Counted from the stretch's first letter, positions 10,920 to 22,900 are shown. The stretch: 64,000 nucleotides of DNA from Tridacna crocea (GCA_943736015.1 OX031073.1:28671210-28735209), one strand, 5' to 3'. Numbers and translations are program-made. The notes: a model not told the origin generated them from the letters alone.

Positions 10920-10962
10920 AAGAGAGAGAGAGAGGGAGGGAGAGAGAGAGAGAGAGAGAAAA
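10920..10962. repeat. (GA)n microsatellite
   Basis: A run of ga/ggga units; the rest of 10751-11325 shows nothing recognisable. Confidence 0.85.
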
Positions 10963-11325
10963 TCAGAAATCAGGGTAGAAAAACATGAAATAGATGTAAG
11001 TATGTGTGTGTGGGTGAGTGGATATGCGAATATGGAGTGAAGAAACTGGAATCTTTCAGAAATTTTATAGAAATTCGTTAATATTTACTACCTGTACACT
11101 ATACTGGCATTAGGAGACTTTGATAAACATGTTCTACAATTGTCATGTGACATTTGTCAATTTCATGTGTGTTTGTGCATTTATGAATATTCAAGGTTAA
11201 GTTTAAAGTATTTTTAAAGCCGATCATTGAGGGTATTTTTTGTTTATTCCTACAGTGATAAATATATTTCTTAAGTTCTAAGTAGCCTATCTAATGGTAC
11301 GTTTGATGTACGTGTGCCTTTACAC

Positions 11326-11645
11326 GGCGGGGAATCACGTGACACAACAACAACAACAATGACCGTTATTTGAAAAAATTCCCCGACTTCAGGTAAGAAA
11401 ATCTTCAATAATTCCGTTAATACATGACCGATTTGAATTTGGTTTGAAGCAGAGAAGGCAGAAGGACTCCGGGGATTTGCTTGATGTGTTAGATTTTTTA
11501 AACAACACCTGATAAAAAAGTTATTGACGAGCAAACAAATTTTTTACCCTGGATAATTTGTTTGCTCGTCAATAACTTTTTTATCATGTGTTTTTTAAAA
11601 TAACGGTCATTGTTGTTGTTGTTGTGTCACGTGATTCCCCGCCGT
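11326..11645. repeat. Compound foldback with two nested inverted repeats
   Basis: Outer arms: gcggggaatcacgtgacac (left) and its complement at 11600-11645. Inner arms: gataaaaaagttattgacga (left, about 11510) and complement at 11550-11590. On the right the two arms are contiguous; on the left about 120 bases separate them. Confidence 0.75.
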
Positions 11646-11649
11646 GCTT

Positions 11650-11720
11650 TAGTCACATTCATTTTGTCGTCTGCAAATGCTTTCAATTTGGACCAGTCTA
11701 GAATTTTGTTATTTGGTAAT
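11650..11720 (-). mobile_element. HP1 fragment (distal arm)
   Basis: Only 'tttgtcgtctgcaaatgctttcaattt...tttggtaat' remains, abutting the foldback. Confidence 0.65.
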
Positions 11721-11799
11721 CTAAAATTAAAGATTACTTTTGTATTATAAGATAATATCATTACAAATTACAGACAATGTAACTTAATTTACGAAAAAA

Positions 11800-11825
11800 T
11801 GTGTGTGTGTGTGTGTGTGGGGGGA
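11800..11825. repeat. (GT)n microsatellite
   Basis: Short gt run followed by a G-run. Confidence 0.8.
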
Positions 11826-11854
11826 CTTTCAGAAGACCAAACATTAGGCCTAGA

Positions 11855-12052
11855 GTAAACCGTTATAATCCTGCTAAATGGCTTGAATGAAACTTCAAAG
11901 TCGATAGTAAAAACCCTGGGAAATAATGCTACATTTTTGGCGAAAAATATTTCGTCGTTCAGTGCAGATCCAATACCAGACTGTGCAGTCTGATCTTGAT
12001 CTACACAGTCCGCTAAAGGTCACTGAGTCGAGCATAGTACTAAGCCTAAGGA
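11855..12052 (-). mobile_element. HP2 element, diverged
   Basis: Contains cctgctaaatggcttgaatg, gcagtctgatcttgatctac and actaagcctaagg, the reverse of the HP2 layout at 2194-2402. Confidence 0.65.
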
Positions 12053-12166
12053 TAAATAGAACAATATGTTATTGGAATAGTTTTTGGGGTTAATCATTTA
12101 CCATACGACAAAATTTTGGACTTCTCCAATATGAAAGTAGATCTAACTGCAGACGACAAATTAAAT

Positions 12167-12663
12167 GAGCCGTGCTTGTGAAAAGGGGGCTTAATGCATC
12201 TGCGAAAAGTATCGACCGACAAGGTCAGCTTGCAAAATCCGAGCAGGCTGACGTGAGTCAAAACTGTTCGATGTTGGTCAATTTTCTGTATGTCAAAGGA
12301 CCAGTCTATTTCGTGATTAACACTTTTCCCAACGACAAATTTTAGACTCTTCCAAACTCAAAGAGTTTGCAGACGACAATTTTAAATTTGATAAAAATGG
12401 CAGAAAGTTCTCCTAATGGTTAGAAGACACTGTGGGAAAAGGAGAAATTGCTCGTCACGAGCAATTTCTCCTTTTCCCGCAATGTTTTCAAAAGACTTGT
12501 ACTGCACACACGTAAAACAAAGGCTTGTTTAGGAAAGGGTTAAGTATAGATTGTTTAAAATAAAGAAAAAAGTGGCCATTATGGATCATTAATTATATCA
12601 AGGTTTGACCGGCATTATGGATCGTGAAGATGCATTAAGCCCCCTTTTGCCAGAGCAAGGCTC
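12167..12663. mobile_element. GAGCC-ended inverted-repeat element, nested in HP1 and split by HP4
   Basis: Terminal inverted repeats: gagccgtgcttgtgaaaagg... against ...gccagagcaaggctc, both including 'gggggcttaatgcatct'. An ~8-bp target duplication fits hAT. I associate this family with bivalves. Interrupted by the HP4 copy at 12317-12543. Confidence 0.7.
12317..12543 (+). mobile_element. HP4 hairpin element (third nesting level)
   Basis: HP4 ends: TTTCCCAAACGACAAATTTT...GGAAAGGG next to TTAA. Core GGAGAAATTGCTCGT...ACGAGCAATTTCTCC. TTAA both sides. Confidence 0.85.
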
Positions 12664-12740
12664 AAATAAATGTGACTCAAAAAATGCGAGATTGATAACT
12701 AGTTGGTGTTAGCTTTTCCTTTCTGGCGCCTCTCACCTCC

Positions 12741-13009
12741 TAGACTGGTTACCGCCCCTGATACACTACGTGTATAGGTAATACACGGTATACAACGGTG
12801 GCCAGTTCACTCACCTCCCTCCGATGCATCAGGGATCGCATATATACATGTGTACAGAGATGTATGAATGAACGATGATTGCATGTAAGAAAAGCAGAGT
12901 GTGGCTTGGAAAGACAGTGGAGTCAGTACTGGTGTGAGAAAACCAGGAAACACACGCAAAGGTGCACTGACCGTTGTGATTTGATCTAAGCTGTCATTTC
13001 AAAAACGGC
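12741..13009 (+). repeat. Degenerate SINE-related sequence
   Basis: 'gtcagtactggtgtgagaaaaccaggaaacacac' and 'gacc...tgatttgatctaagctgt' match the 3' half of the SINE at 37525-37763; the tRNA-like head is not recognisable. Confidence 0.5.
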
Positions 13010-13190
13010 GTCAAATTCGGAAACAACGCACAATTATTATTGTGGACCATCGGAATTTACTGGTTTCGCGCTTTATCCAAGTCCTCCTGAAGTAGTTACC
13101 TCCCTTGATTTGATCAGAAACAAAACAAGAATTCACAAGATTTGTGTCAAAGTCGACGTTTTCACTTGGAGTGGTACGTTTCTTTTTCGC
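13010..13190 (+). promoter_or_regulatory. Candidate CCDC103 promoter / non-coding first exon
   Basis: Non-repetitive, comparatively CG-rich stretch upstream of CCDC103 (acggcgtcaaattcgg, ggtttcgcgctttatcc), followed by a possible donor at 'ggagtg|gtacgt' near 13173. Inferred from position and from the spliced 5' UTR; not proven. Confidence 0.3.
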
Positions 13191-13374
13191 TTTTCGGTGT
13201 TTGAATGATAATCTAATAAATCTGAAAATTTGGATGGAGAAAAAGATTATATTGTGTCACAAGTGACGAGAAATCATGATGTTACTAAGGACGCTAGTCT
13301 CAATAATGAGACGTTCCGGTGATCTTTTTCATATTTGGACATTTACTGTACACCGTACCGTCTCAAGTCCATCG

Positions 13375-13480
13375 TAAAACATTGTACGAAAAGTAGAAAA
13401 TACTAGTAATCAGCATTTTCTCCTTTTCCCACAATGTTTACTGTCCTATAAAATACAAATTCCATTATTTCAATGTTTAA
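13375..13480. mobile_element. HP1 fragment
   Basis: Hairpin centre only (gaaaatactagtaatcagcattttctcc) with part of one arm. Confidence 0.6.
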
Positions 13481-13531
13481 AGAGAAACTAAGTAATTTGA
13501 TGAAAATTTATAAAATAAAGCAATGACTGTT
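13452..13531 (+). repeat. Repeat resembling the end of CCDC103 exon 3 (upstream copy)
   Basis: 'gaaactaagtaatttgatga' and 'ataaaataaagcaatga' parallel the end of the last CCDC103 exon (gaaaaactgaataatttgat ... gaaataaagaaatga). It matches 23085-23157 over about 70 bp. No function inferred. Confidence 0.65.
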
Positions 13532-13723
13532 TTAACCCTTTCCGAAACGATAAATTTTGGACCCTGCACTCCAAACTTAAAGAGTTTGCAGACGAAAATT
13601 TGAGATTTGGAGAAACTGGCAAAAGGTTCTCAAAAAGGGTAGAAAACAATGGTGGAAACAATGTTTTCTAAAGGCTTCTTTCTCAGAGGCGTCAACAGTA
13701 GGGATTGTATAGTAATGAGTTAA
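13532..13723 (+). mobile_element. Chimeric HP4/HP1 element lacking most of the hairpin
   Basis: The left arm is HP4 type (ttccgaaacgataaattttgg ... aaagagtttgcagacg). The right end is HP1 type (aaggcttctttctcagaggc ... gtagtaatgagt). The central palindrome is mostly deleted. TTAA both sides. Confidence 0.75.
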
Positions 13724-13827
13724 CAGAGCGTAAATCATCCTGTGAAAGAGGTCATTTGAAAACATTGTGTGGAATTTTGAAAACTGTATTTAACACCATT
13801 CAATATTTCAATTTTCTTCTACAGAAC

Positions 13828-13979
13828 ATGACATCTCATGATGACGACGCAGCTATAGATTTTAAGAAGCTGGAGAAGGAATTAAACAATGCAGTAGAAG
13901 CAGATGCGAGATACTGGAGAGAAAATGACGCCAAGTTCAGAGCCGTACATCAAAAGGTTGCCAGTTATGATGAATTTAG
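13828..13979 (+). CDS. CCDC103: CCDC103 exon 1 (coding part)
   Basis: 50 codons plus two bases, [20 protein letters not shown] to VASYDEF(R). The ATG is three bases after the acceptor cttctacag, so the 5' UTR is spliced. Donor GTATGT. An HP4 hairpin element starts 32 bases past the exon end. Confidence 0.94.
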
Positions 13980-16900
13980 GTATGTCTAGATTGCCATTTC
14001 TGTGTTGTGTTTAACTCTTTCCCAAACGACAAATTTTGGACTCTCCCAAACTGAAAGAGTTTGCAGACGACAATTTTAGATTTTGAGAAAATGGCAGAAA
14101 GTTCTCAAAAAGGATAGAAAACACTGTGGGAAAAGGAGAAATTGCTCATTGTGAGCAACTTCTCCTTTTCCCGCAGTGTTTTTAAAAGACTTTTACTACA
14201 GACACATAAAAACCAGGGTTTGTTTGAGAAAGGGTTAACTCTTTACCAAACAATCCCTGGTTTTTACAACCCAGAGATGGAAGCCTTTTGAAAGCATTTT
14301 CGGAAAAGGAGAAAATGCTGGTAACCACAATGTTTTCTACTCTGCTGGAAACAAATTTCAATTTTTCAGTTACATTTATTTTGATGTCTGCAAGTGCTTT
14401 CAATTTGGACCGGTCTAAAATTTTGTTGTTTGGTAAAGGGTTAACCCATAACCATAACCACACAAAGAATCTTAGGGGCTTTGTCTTGGGCTAGAAAAGA
14501 TTTTAACCATACATTGATTTTTGCTTTGTGAATTACATGTGTTAGCTTTACATATTGATGATATCCTTTAACTCTTTACCAAACGACAAAATTGTACACT
14601 GGTCCAAATTGAAAGCATATATCGAGGAAATAATTGTGACTGAAAAATTGGAATTTCCTTTTGGAAGGGTAGAAAAAATTGTGGTAAAGGGAGAAAATGC
14701 TGGTTACCAGCATTTTCTCCTTTTCCCACAATGTTTTCAATAGGCTTCTTTCTCAGGGTCCTTAAAAGTCGGGACTGTCTGGTAAAGAGTTAAGTTGCAG
14801 TTGAGAGCTTGAAGGCCATTATCATCTTTGCTTCTGTATAATAACTTTCCAATATACATTATCTCCCGCTAGATGGCATTCTATAAATACTCATCTATCT
14901 GATATGGGCATCCTGGGTACAGAACCGAACCACTTTCCTATGCGACAACCGTAACTTTGAATTTAAAACAAAAAAAAAAATGGTTTACCCAATAAAATGC
15001 TACCTCGTGCAATTCACTCAACTATGATCACCAGCTTAGAGAAATCTGTTGCTAAAGCAGGTCTCATTTCTCCTCAAACGTATTGATACGTAAAAGTTAT
15101 CTTCAACATTGCTACTTTATAGAGCGTAATATTTACAGTCAGCCCGCTTTCGAGGCTAGTAGTGATGCGTCATATAAGACAGTCAAATCTTCGAAGAATA
15201 TGACATGGGTGATTTCAAAAAAAATGCATCCAAAACGTGACATAGAGGGTCACAAATAAAGTTTGTCATACGAAAATGTGGCCTATCAAAACCATGTCTC
15301 AGTATGTCAAATTTTTAGAAATCAACATGGGATTGTCAATAAAATACACAGTTTTAAAGATTTAAATGATTTTATATGAAACATTGAAGAATTTCTAAAC
15401 AAATAATTACGTTTTTTATGGCTGTTTTAAATCTGTTTAGAGTAGAAAATTCATCTATTATGGCATTTGATATTGTAACACGAATGTAAAGGTAAAATTT
15501 GATGTATAATATAGCTTATTTCATTGGATTTTACGGATTTTATGACCATTTTTAGCTATTTTTGACACAATATTTTCATTAATTACCTCAAAAAGTTTAC
15601 ATAAAATATTCCATACATGATAGGCAAAGCTGATACTTGGCCTGGTACAGTAACAGGGTATGTGTAGCTGGTATACAAAAGGTTTCTCGGGTATAATCAC
15701 TTGATATGTGATGAGGACACTTCAAAAAACAATGAAAAATTTAGTAAAAACGTTACACTTGGGACAATACTAATGACATAAGTAACTCTCAAAAAATCCC
15801 TTTTCTAGTTACAATTGGTGATTCCTTCTTATGATTCAGATAAGAACATACATAAATGGGGTTATTAGTGTTGTGGTATGCAAACTGAAGTGTGTCATTG
15901 TCAGATATAAGCTTTAAATCAGTCATAGGACTTTGTTTGCAAACAATCAGTTTGCTGCATGCTGAAATTATTGATGCTTTTTAACTTGCTGTCTCTGCTA
16001 TTTCCAAGATGTATGTTTGTAGCAAAATTTAAAATGTTAAAGCTGTAATTTACAGGAGTTTTAAAGTGCAACAATCTTATATTTCAAAGCTACAGAAAAC
16101 CGTTACACTTGGGACAAAAATATAAATTGTCTTTGAAAGAGACTCGGCCATTATGAAATGGATATATTTTTGAATACTAACTATCAGTATAGTAAATGGA
16201 TGTTGTTCTTGTTTTCCTTTAAAAAACCAAAGCTTCTTCACTATAATCACCACATTTTTTATGTAAAAAATACAAAGTTTTAAAGAATTCTCATCACATA
16301 TCAAATAAATTGTTTTAAAAGAGTCGTATTAAGTCTATTTGTGATTGGATTATTTGTTTGTAAGAAAAATAATTGAAAAAAGCCTTTATAAACTGTTCAT
16401 TAATTATGATCTCACTGGATTTTTCACAATGTTAAACCGTTACACTTGAGACAAAATCTTGAAAATACCTTTAAAAAGGATGCAAAGGTTATCAAATGAA
16501 ACAATACAGCAAATGTTTACTACGAACATTCAAATGACTCTTATAGATCTAAAAATAACCATGACATGTATTTGTGCTAGAGTAAATGATATGAGCCTGC
16601 CTAGAAAGCAGTAACACAGAAAAATAAACTTTTTGAAATCAAAACACAACTAAACTATTTAAGGCCTCGTTAAGTATCCATGATCAAACGCTACCTCTAG
16701 CAATTCACTCAGCTATGACCAGCAGTTTCAAGAAATCTGGAGCTGAAGCAGGCCTCATTTCTCCTCAAACGTATTGATAAAAGCTGTTTTCAACATTGCT
16801 ACTTCATAGAGCATAATATTACAGTCTGCCTGCTTTTGGGGCTAGTAATACATCATATAAGACAGTTGAATCTTCGAAGAATATGACATGCGCAGACACC

Positions 16901-19900
16901 GGGACATTCTACCTTTTGATCCAAACGGTTGTTCGACATTTTTTGGATCTACTATCATGTGACGACGCGCTTGGTAACGTGTATTATGGAGATGCATCAA
17001 GCCTTCTTGTCCCAGAGTATGATTCAAATATATAGTCGCAAGTATTGTGGTTTGAAACCGAATTTGTCCAAAATACAGGTCCATGGTTTATGCAAGCAAT
17101 TGCAACAAGACAGGAATCTCTCCTTCCTCATTGCTAAACATTGTTACTGCATTGTTTATGTGAAAAACTGAAGACAGTCCCTGGTCCCATAAGAAAGATA
17201 CTGAACACGTGATAGATGCATTGACTGCCATGATGTAATTAATGTTGAAAATTGCCTTAAAGAAGATGAACTACAGATGTAGCATAAATAACTATCTTAT
17301 GAAAGAAGCATTTAGAATGAATGACGGCCCCTGTTCTTATTACTCTGGTTACAGAGAGATCTAATGTCGGCTGTCTTTTGTCTCTGACAATGAGATAATT
17401 GACTTTTTAATATAGAATTAGGTTTTGACTTTGAAAAGTGAGTTGTTACATGTATGGCATAGACCGCATGTATTAAATCTTAACTGATTTATTCTAACTA
17501 TAAGCCACAAATTATCTCAATTAATTGATATTGCCAACTCCTTTATCTATGTCTTTTGTACACACATGGCGACGGTACACTTCGATACTATATCAAAATA
17601 CTAAATATCAATGTCTGACTGGGAAAATGCGCCATGCTCAAAGATAGTCACTCCCTTGTCCCGAGACCACAAATTTGTCAGCTGCACCTTGCACAGAACA
17701 AGCGGGGCCCGTATTCCCCACCCATTGTAAATTTGTCTGATCTTGGATCTACACTGTCCAACGTGGAGATGTCTATCACCCCCAAATTAACTTTGGAAGA
17801 GCAAAATTTAGGTTTTTACTATCGGCTTGAATGTTTCATGTCGCTTATTTAGCAGGAGAAGAGTTAAAGATTAGATATACCAAAGATCATCAAAGGGTAG
17901 TTCGACACTGGAAAATATATGTGACCCATTACGCAAGAATGAACCTTCTAGGAATTCTGTACATCAGTTAGATGAAAACAGATCAACAGTATTGTAGGTC
18001 AGTTTCAGTTGATAATTCAAAAATGATTGTATAACAAGGTGCAATGACCACTTTTCATACAGAAAATGTCATTAAAGCGAAAAGTGGCAACCCTGGTCAG
18101 TCTGCGCATTTTGAGCAGTCTGACCAGGGTTGACACTTTTCACAGTGCCCAGAAGGTCCTGTTTTGAGTGATGGTTCACATATTTATTAAATTGCCTGCA
18201 GTCTGTTATAGTGCCTAGTATCCAAGCACAGTGCACATGTTATTTAACCTGAGACCCACCCTTTAAAATGGTTGGTCTTATATGGGTTATGCTTTCTTCA
18301 GTGTAAACCAAAACTTAACAGAAAATATGATGGTACCATTTTTCAATGCCGAACTGCAACGTCAGTTCATTGGCTGCTATTTGTTAAAATCAGCATCCTT
18401 GCCAATTTTAGGCGCGAAATTTAATTTAGATGCATTTTCTGTTTTTACAGAGGACTAGTAGGGAACATTTTGTGGGTTTTCTGCATTGCTCTAGTTTAAG
18501 AACTATAATCTTCAGTAAGGGTGTGTCGCGAAGAAAACTATTTCCAGTTTGAAAGGGAACATCGACAAAACATGATTTTCAGGGTCTTTATGACTGTGTA
18601 CCTCTGAAAAAAAAAACTTCACTATCACACCTGCATTTGAACACTCTTTCTTTTGATGAATCTTTTGGTTTCTTTTGTTTATGATCTGACACATTCTTCC
18701 CTCTAAAGGGTAGTTTGACAACCAATTTTTTCATGATTTTGACTTGTCTATAGCATCAGCTGTGAAAGAAAAGAACCTGCACAACAAAATTCAAAAACAA
18801 ATTTTTATGTCCCAAGTGTAACGCTTTTTCATAATTTTACTTCTTTTTGAAAATAATCCATAACAAATTGATTAAGTACTTTAATATTATTCATACACTA
18901 GGAAGGGATAATGATAAGAATATGGTATATGTTCAGAGGAACATTAGGTGTAAACATCTTGTGACATGATTTTTTTTTTCAGATATATTTGACAATCTTC
19001 TAGTATTTTGCAATTCTACGCACTAAATTAAGTTCTTTCTAAATATTATTGCTTAAAAACAAAATTTCAGACATACTCCCACATATTTCACGTAATTTTG
19101 TTTTGAACTGTGAGTGAAACATAAGACTTTTAGCGTTTGCAAGCAATCACTATGTTTTGCTAAACTGGCGTTACACTTGGGACATTGTATTTTGGTTGAT
19201 ATCTTTCATGGTAGCAATTCTTTTCAGATTTAATCACTGCAGATCTTTGTTGGGGCTGATGCTCTCTTGAAAAAGAGAAATCAGAACATGTTTCAATATG
19301 ATATGAGAAAAACACAATCTTTCAAACATAAAATGTTACACTTGGGACATTTTTGGGTGTGCATAGACATGACCTCTGGAGGGCTTGATTATACAGAAGT
19401 ATAATCACAGAATAATGCTGATATTGTACAGATGGTATTAACCTAACAAACCACACCTATTTTGAGACAGAGAGATCTCTAGTAGCAAAATTAAAACCTT
19501 TTGTTTCTCAAAATCTTGTACTTTTATGCCTTTTTGATTTCGAAGGGTGTGCCATTTCATGGGCATGGTTCAAGGACAATATACATGTTGTTCACTAAAA
19601 AAATATCAGAAAACTGTTGTCTTGTTGTAACAGTTTGTATAATTGTATGTTGTGTGGTCTTATAATGGTAGCAATTTTTAAGATAAGTACCTGAAAATTG
19701 AATTTAAATGAAAATGTCACGCAAAAAGCGTTACACTTGGGACACTTTTTGACACTAAAAATGCTATAAAATGAAAACGAAAGCAGATATTGGCCTGAAA
19801 TCTTGGAAACCTTTTAACATTAACAAAACACATATTCTGGCATAAAACAATCATTTGAAAACCTTTTTACATTTGCTGTAGATCAGTTTAAAGAAAAGGA

Positions 19901-22900
19901 AGCATTTTTTTTTAAATCACCCACATGCGCAGACAACATTCCAATATATAACTTAACCCATTACCACACAATCCCTACTTTTGACGCCCCTGAGAAAGAA
20001 GCCTTTTGAAAACATTGTGGGAAAAGGAGAAAATGCTGGGAACCAGCATTTTCTCCTTTTCCACGATGTTTTCTACCCTTCACAAAACAAATTTCAAATT
20101 ATCAGTCACTTTTATTTTGTCATCTGCAACTGCTTTCAATTTGGACCAGTCTAATATATTGTTGTTTGGTAATGAGTTAATGTATCTGCTGAACAATGCT
20201 TAACAAATTTTGATTTTTTCTTTAGTCACAATTATTCAAAAGCTTTAACACTTTACCAAAAATTACCTAGCTTGAAGGCTGGGAAAGAAGGCTTTTGAAA
20301 ACATTATATAACATTGTATAAAAAACAGGTTTCAACATTTTTACCCTTCTCATATTTTTTCTTCCTTTACAACAAAGACATATGTCAGTTTTCAGATTTA
20401 TTCTCTGCAAATGCTTTCTTTGTGGAAAAGTAAAATATTTTGCCATGAGGTGAAGGGCCAAAGCCTTTGAAAAAAAAATAAATTAGAGGAAAAATTCGGC
20501 AATGAGTCCCCATTAATATGCCATTTGTTGCACTACAGCAAAGCCCAGAAACAAACAAGAAAAAGACCATTTGGACTGCAAAAATGACCTGGAGCCTGCA
20601 TTTTGGTAAATACATTAACCCTTGACCGCACAACAAAATTTTAGACTGGTCCAAATTGAAAGCACCTGCAGACAACAAAGTAAAAGTAACTGAAAAATTG
20701 AAATTTGTTTCAAGCAGGGTAGAAAACATTGTGAGAAAAGGAGAAAATGCTGAAAAACTTGGAAAATGTCAATTCCAGATCAGACTGTATATTTCATGCA
20801 AGTTGATCTTAATCAACACTGTTCTCAAAAGCAACCTCAAGTTGTGCTTTGTGCCTTTATGAGTACCTGTAATTTCAAATTCTTATTCAGGGACATTGTG
20901 CTTGCTTCCCATATAAAACCATTGGAAGAGAAAGACAGAATTTCAAATATAACATTTGTTCAGCCATGGAATACTCAGGCAAAGAAAGAGAATGAGAGTG
21001 CAGATAAAAATAAACACATGGAAATACCAAAGGTACTATTGCTTGTTTTCCTGGGCCCATATTCACCAACCATTCTTAAAAACATTCTTAGTCTTATTTT
21101 TAGAATTTCGTCATTGTGAAAGTAACAGAACTTTTGATAGGATAAACCATAATTATGGTTTAGCCAATCAGAAGTTCTGTTACTTTCAGTGTCAGAAAAT
21201 CTCGAAGAATAAGACAAAGAACGTTCTTAAGAAGTTGGTGAATACAGACCCTGGTCTCTTTAGCTATGTCAGTAAAATGCTTAATGATGATAACAGAATG
21301 AATTCTTTTGCAAATGTTTTCATTGCAATGAATTTAACTTATACATGTACCTAGATACTATTTGAAAAGTGGGCGTAGGCAGCCACCACTTCTGAGACAC
21401 AGACAGTTTTTCACATTTTTAGACCTTATGAGACATTAATTATCTCAATTTTACATTTTACAAAGATATTTTTAGTCATCTTTATCACATTTGTTTTAGG
21501 AGATAATAAGTTGCTTTATACAGAAATATTTTTTTGAATTAGGAAAAAAAAAAGCAAATCCTATTATGTGAGAGAACAAGTTTCTTTCCTTTTTTTCCCA
21601 CTTTTTTAAATTTTTGTCACTCAGCCCTGCTATCAATGTCATCTTCATCATCCTTTTCATTTCTGTGCGATAACATTTTGTACTTTCTTTGTTATTCCTG
21701 AACATATTTACTTAACTCTTTCCCGAATGACAATATTTTAGGTGGATTAAATTCAAAAGTACTTGCAGACAACAAAATATATATGAAACAAATGATGGAA
21801 TTTGTATCAGATAGTCTAGAAAACATTGTGTTAAAATTATATGGGCCATCCTCCATAAACATCTGCAAAAGGTATCAACTCAGTTCAGCCTGCACAGTCT
21901 GTACTTTCTGACCAGAGATAAAACTGGTTGCTATTGGTCAATTTTGTGCATGCCCAAGGACCATTCTATCTCATGCTTCAATCTGTTGATAGACAAAATT
22001 AATTTCATGGGTCCATAATTAGCAGTATGTGATGACTCTCTCTGTATATTGTTTCATGGAGATGCATTAAACCTCCTTTTGCCACAGGCAGGCTGACCAA
22101 TGTTGAAACCTTTTGATGTCGGTCAATTTCCTGCATGCCCGTGGACCATTCTACATCTTGATTCAGTCTGTTGATAGACGAAATGAATTTTATGGGTCCT
22201 TAACTCCAAGTACGTGATGACTCTCTTGGTATATTGCTTCACAGAGATGCTCTTAACCCTTTCGCTGCTAAGCGCTACTCATTGACCTTTTGCGGACAGT
22301 GTAGATCAAGATCAGACTGCACAGAATGTGCAGTCTGATCTTGGATCTACACTGTCCAATTGGGAGGTATAATCCCCCAAAACATAACTTTGAAATAGCA
22401 ATATTTCACTTTTTACTTTCATATTTAACATTTTTAGTTATTTAGCAGGATTAGAGTTTCCCCCTTTTTGGCACAATGTTGGTCATATATTAACATATTA
22501 CAGGGAAGGGACTACCCAACTAGTGGCCAAGCTTTCATAAGAGAATGGAGACGATTAAATAAAGACACCAAACAGCAATACCAGTATTTACTAGAACTTG
22601 GTGGAGCAAGACTACTGGAAATATTCAAACCCGAAATCGGTTTTGGATTACTTGGTGACTTTGCTAAATGTCTACACTGTGAATTAAAGGAGGAGGACAT
22701 AGAAGATGTCATATCAGTGTTAGAACATCTAAGTGAAACCAACAGATTTAAGTTGACGGTAAAGTTCTTAAGCTCGAAAGAAAAGGATGATATTTCAGGG
22801 ACATTTTATAAACTCTTGGAATTTTCAGCAAATGCAGATGAGGAGAGAAAAGCAACTTTTGAGGAAAAACTGAATAATTTGATGAAATGTTATGAAATAA

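Larger units (their letters stand above)
12090..12740 (+). mobile_element. HP1 element split by a nested insertion
   Basis: The left arm runs to 'gcagacgacaaattaaat' (12166) and resumes as 'aaataaatgtgactcaaaaa' at 12664, exactly the normal HP1 continuation. The 8-bp overlap (AAATTAAAT/AAATAAAT) is the insertion's target duplication. The distal half is missing. Confidence 0.7.
15207..19922. mobile_element. 4.7-kb unclassified element with inverted ends and seven copies of a 16-mer
   Basis: Ends are GGGTGATTTCAAAAAAAATG (left) and the near-complement on the right; 23 of 25 terminal bases match. A 4-bp duplication ACAT flanks it (15203-15206, 19923-19926), and removing it restores the host element. 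Inside, CGTTACACTTGGGACA or a one-base variant occurs at 15751, 16101, 16438, 19169, 19334 and 19729 (+) and 18808 (-). No ORF above 100 codons. It also contains an HP2 fragment and an old copy of its host element. Confidence 0.7.
14857..19938 (+). mobile_element. ~362-bp element with 9-10-bp target duplication, split by a 4.7-kb insertion
   Basis: Sequence from CATTATCTCCCGCTAG to GCGCAGACAACA, flanked by TTCCAATATA on both sides (14847-14856 and 19939-19948). The same element occurs inverted at 53082-53440 with a different duplication. Its two pieces are 14857-15206 and 19927-19938. Duplication length suggests a Mutator-like element; the inverted ends are weak. Confidence 0.75.

Noticed and set aside
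18512-18721. 69-codon ORF within the 4.7-kb element as a possible transposase remnant
   Set aside because: No catalytic-motif pattern or similarity to a known transposase could be recognised.
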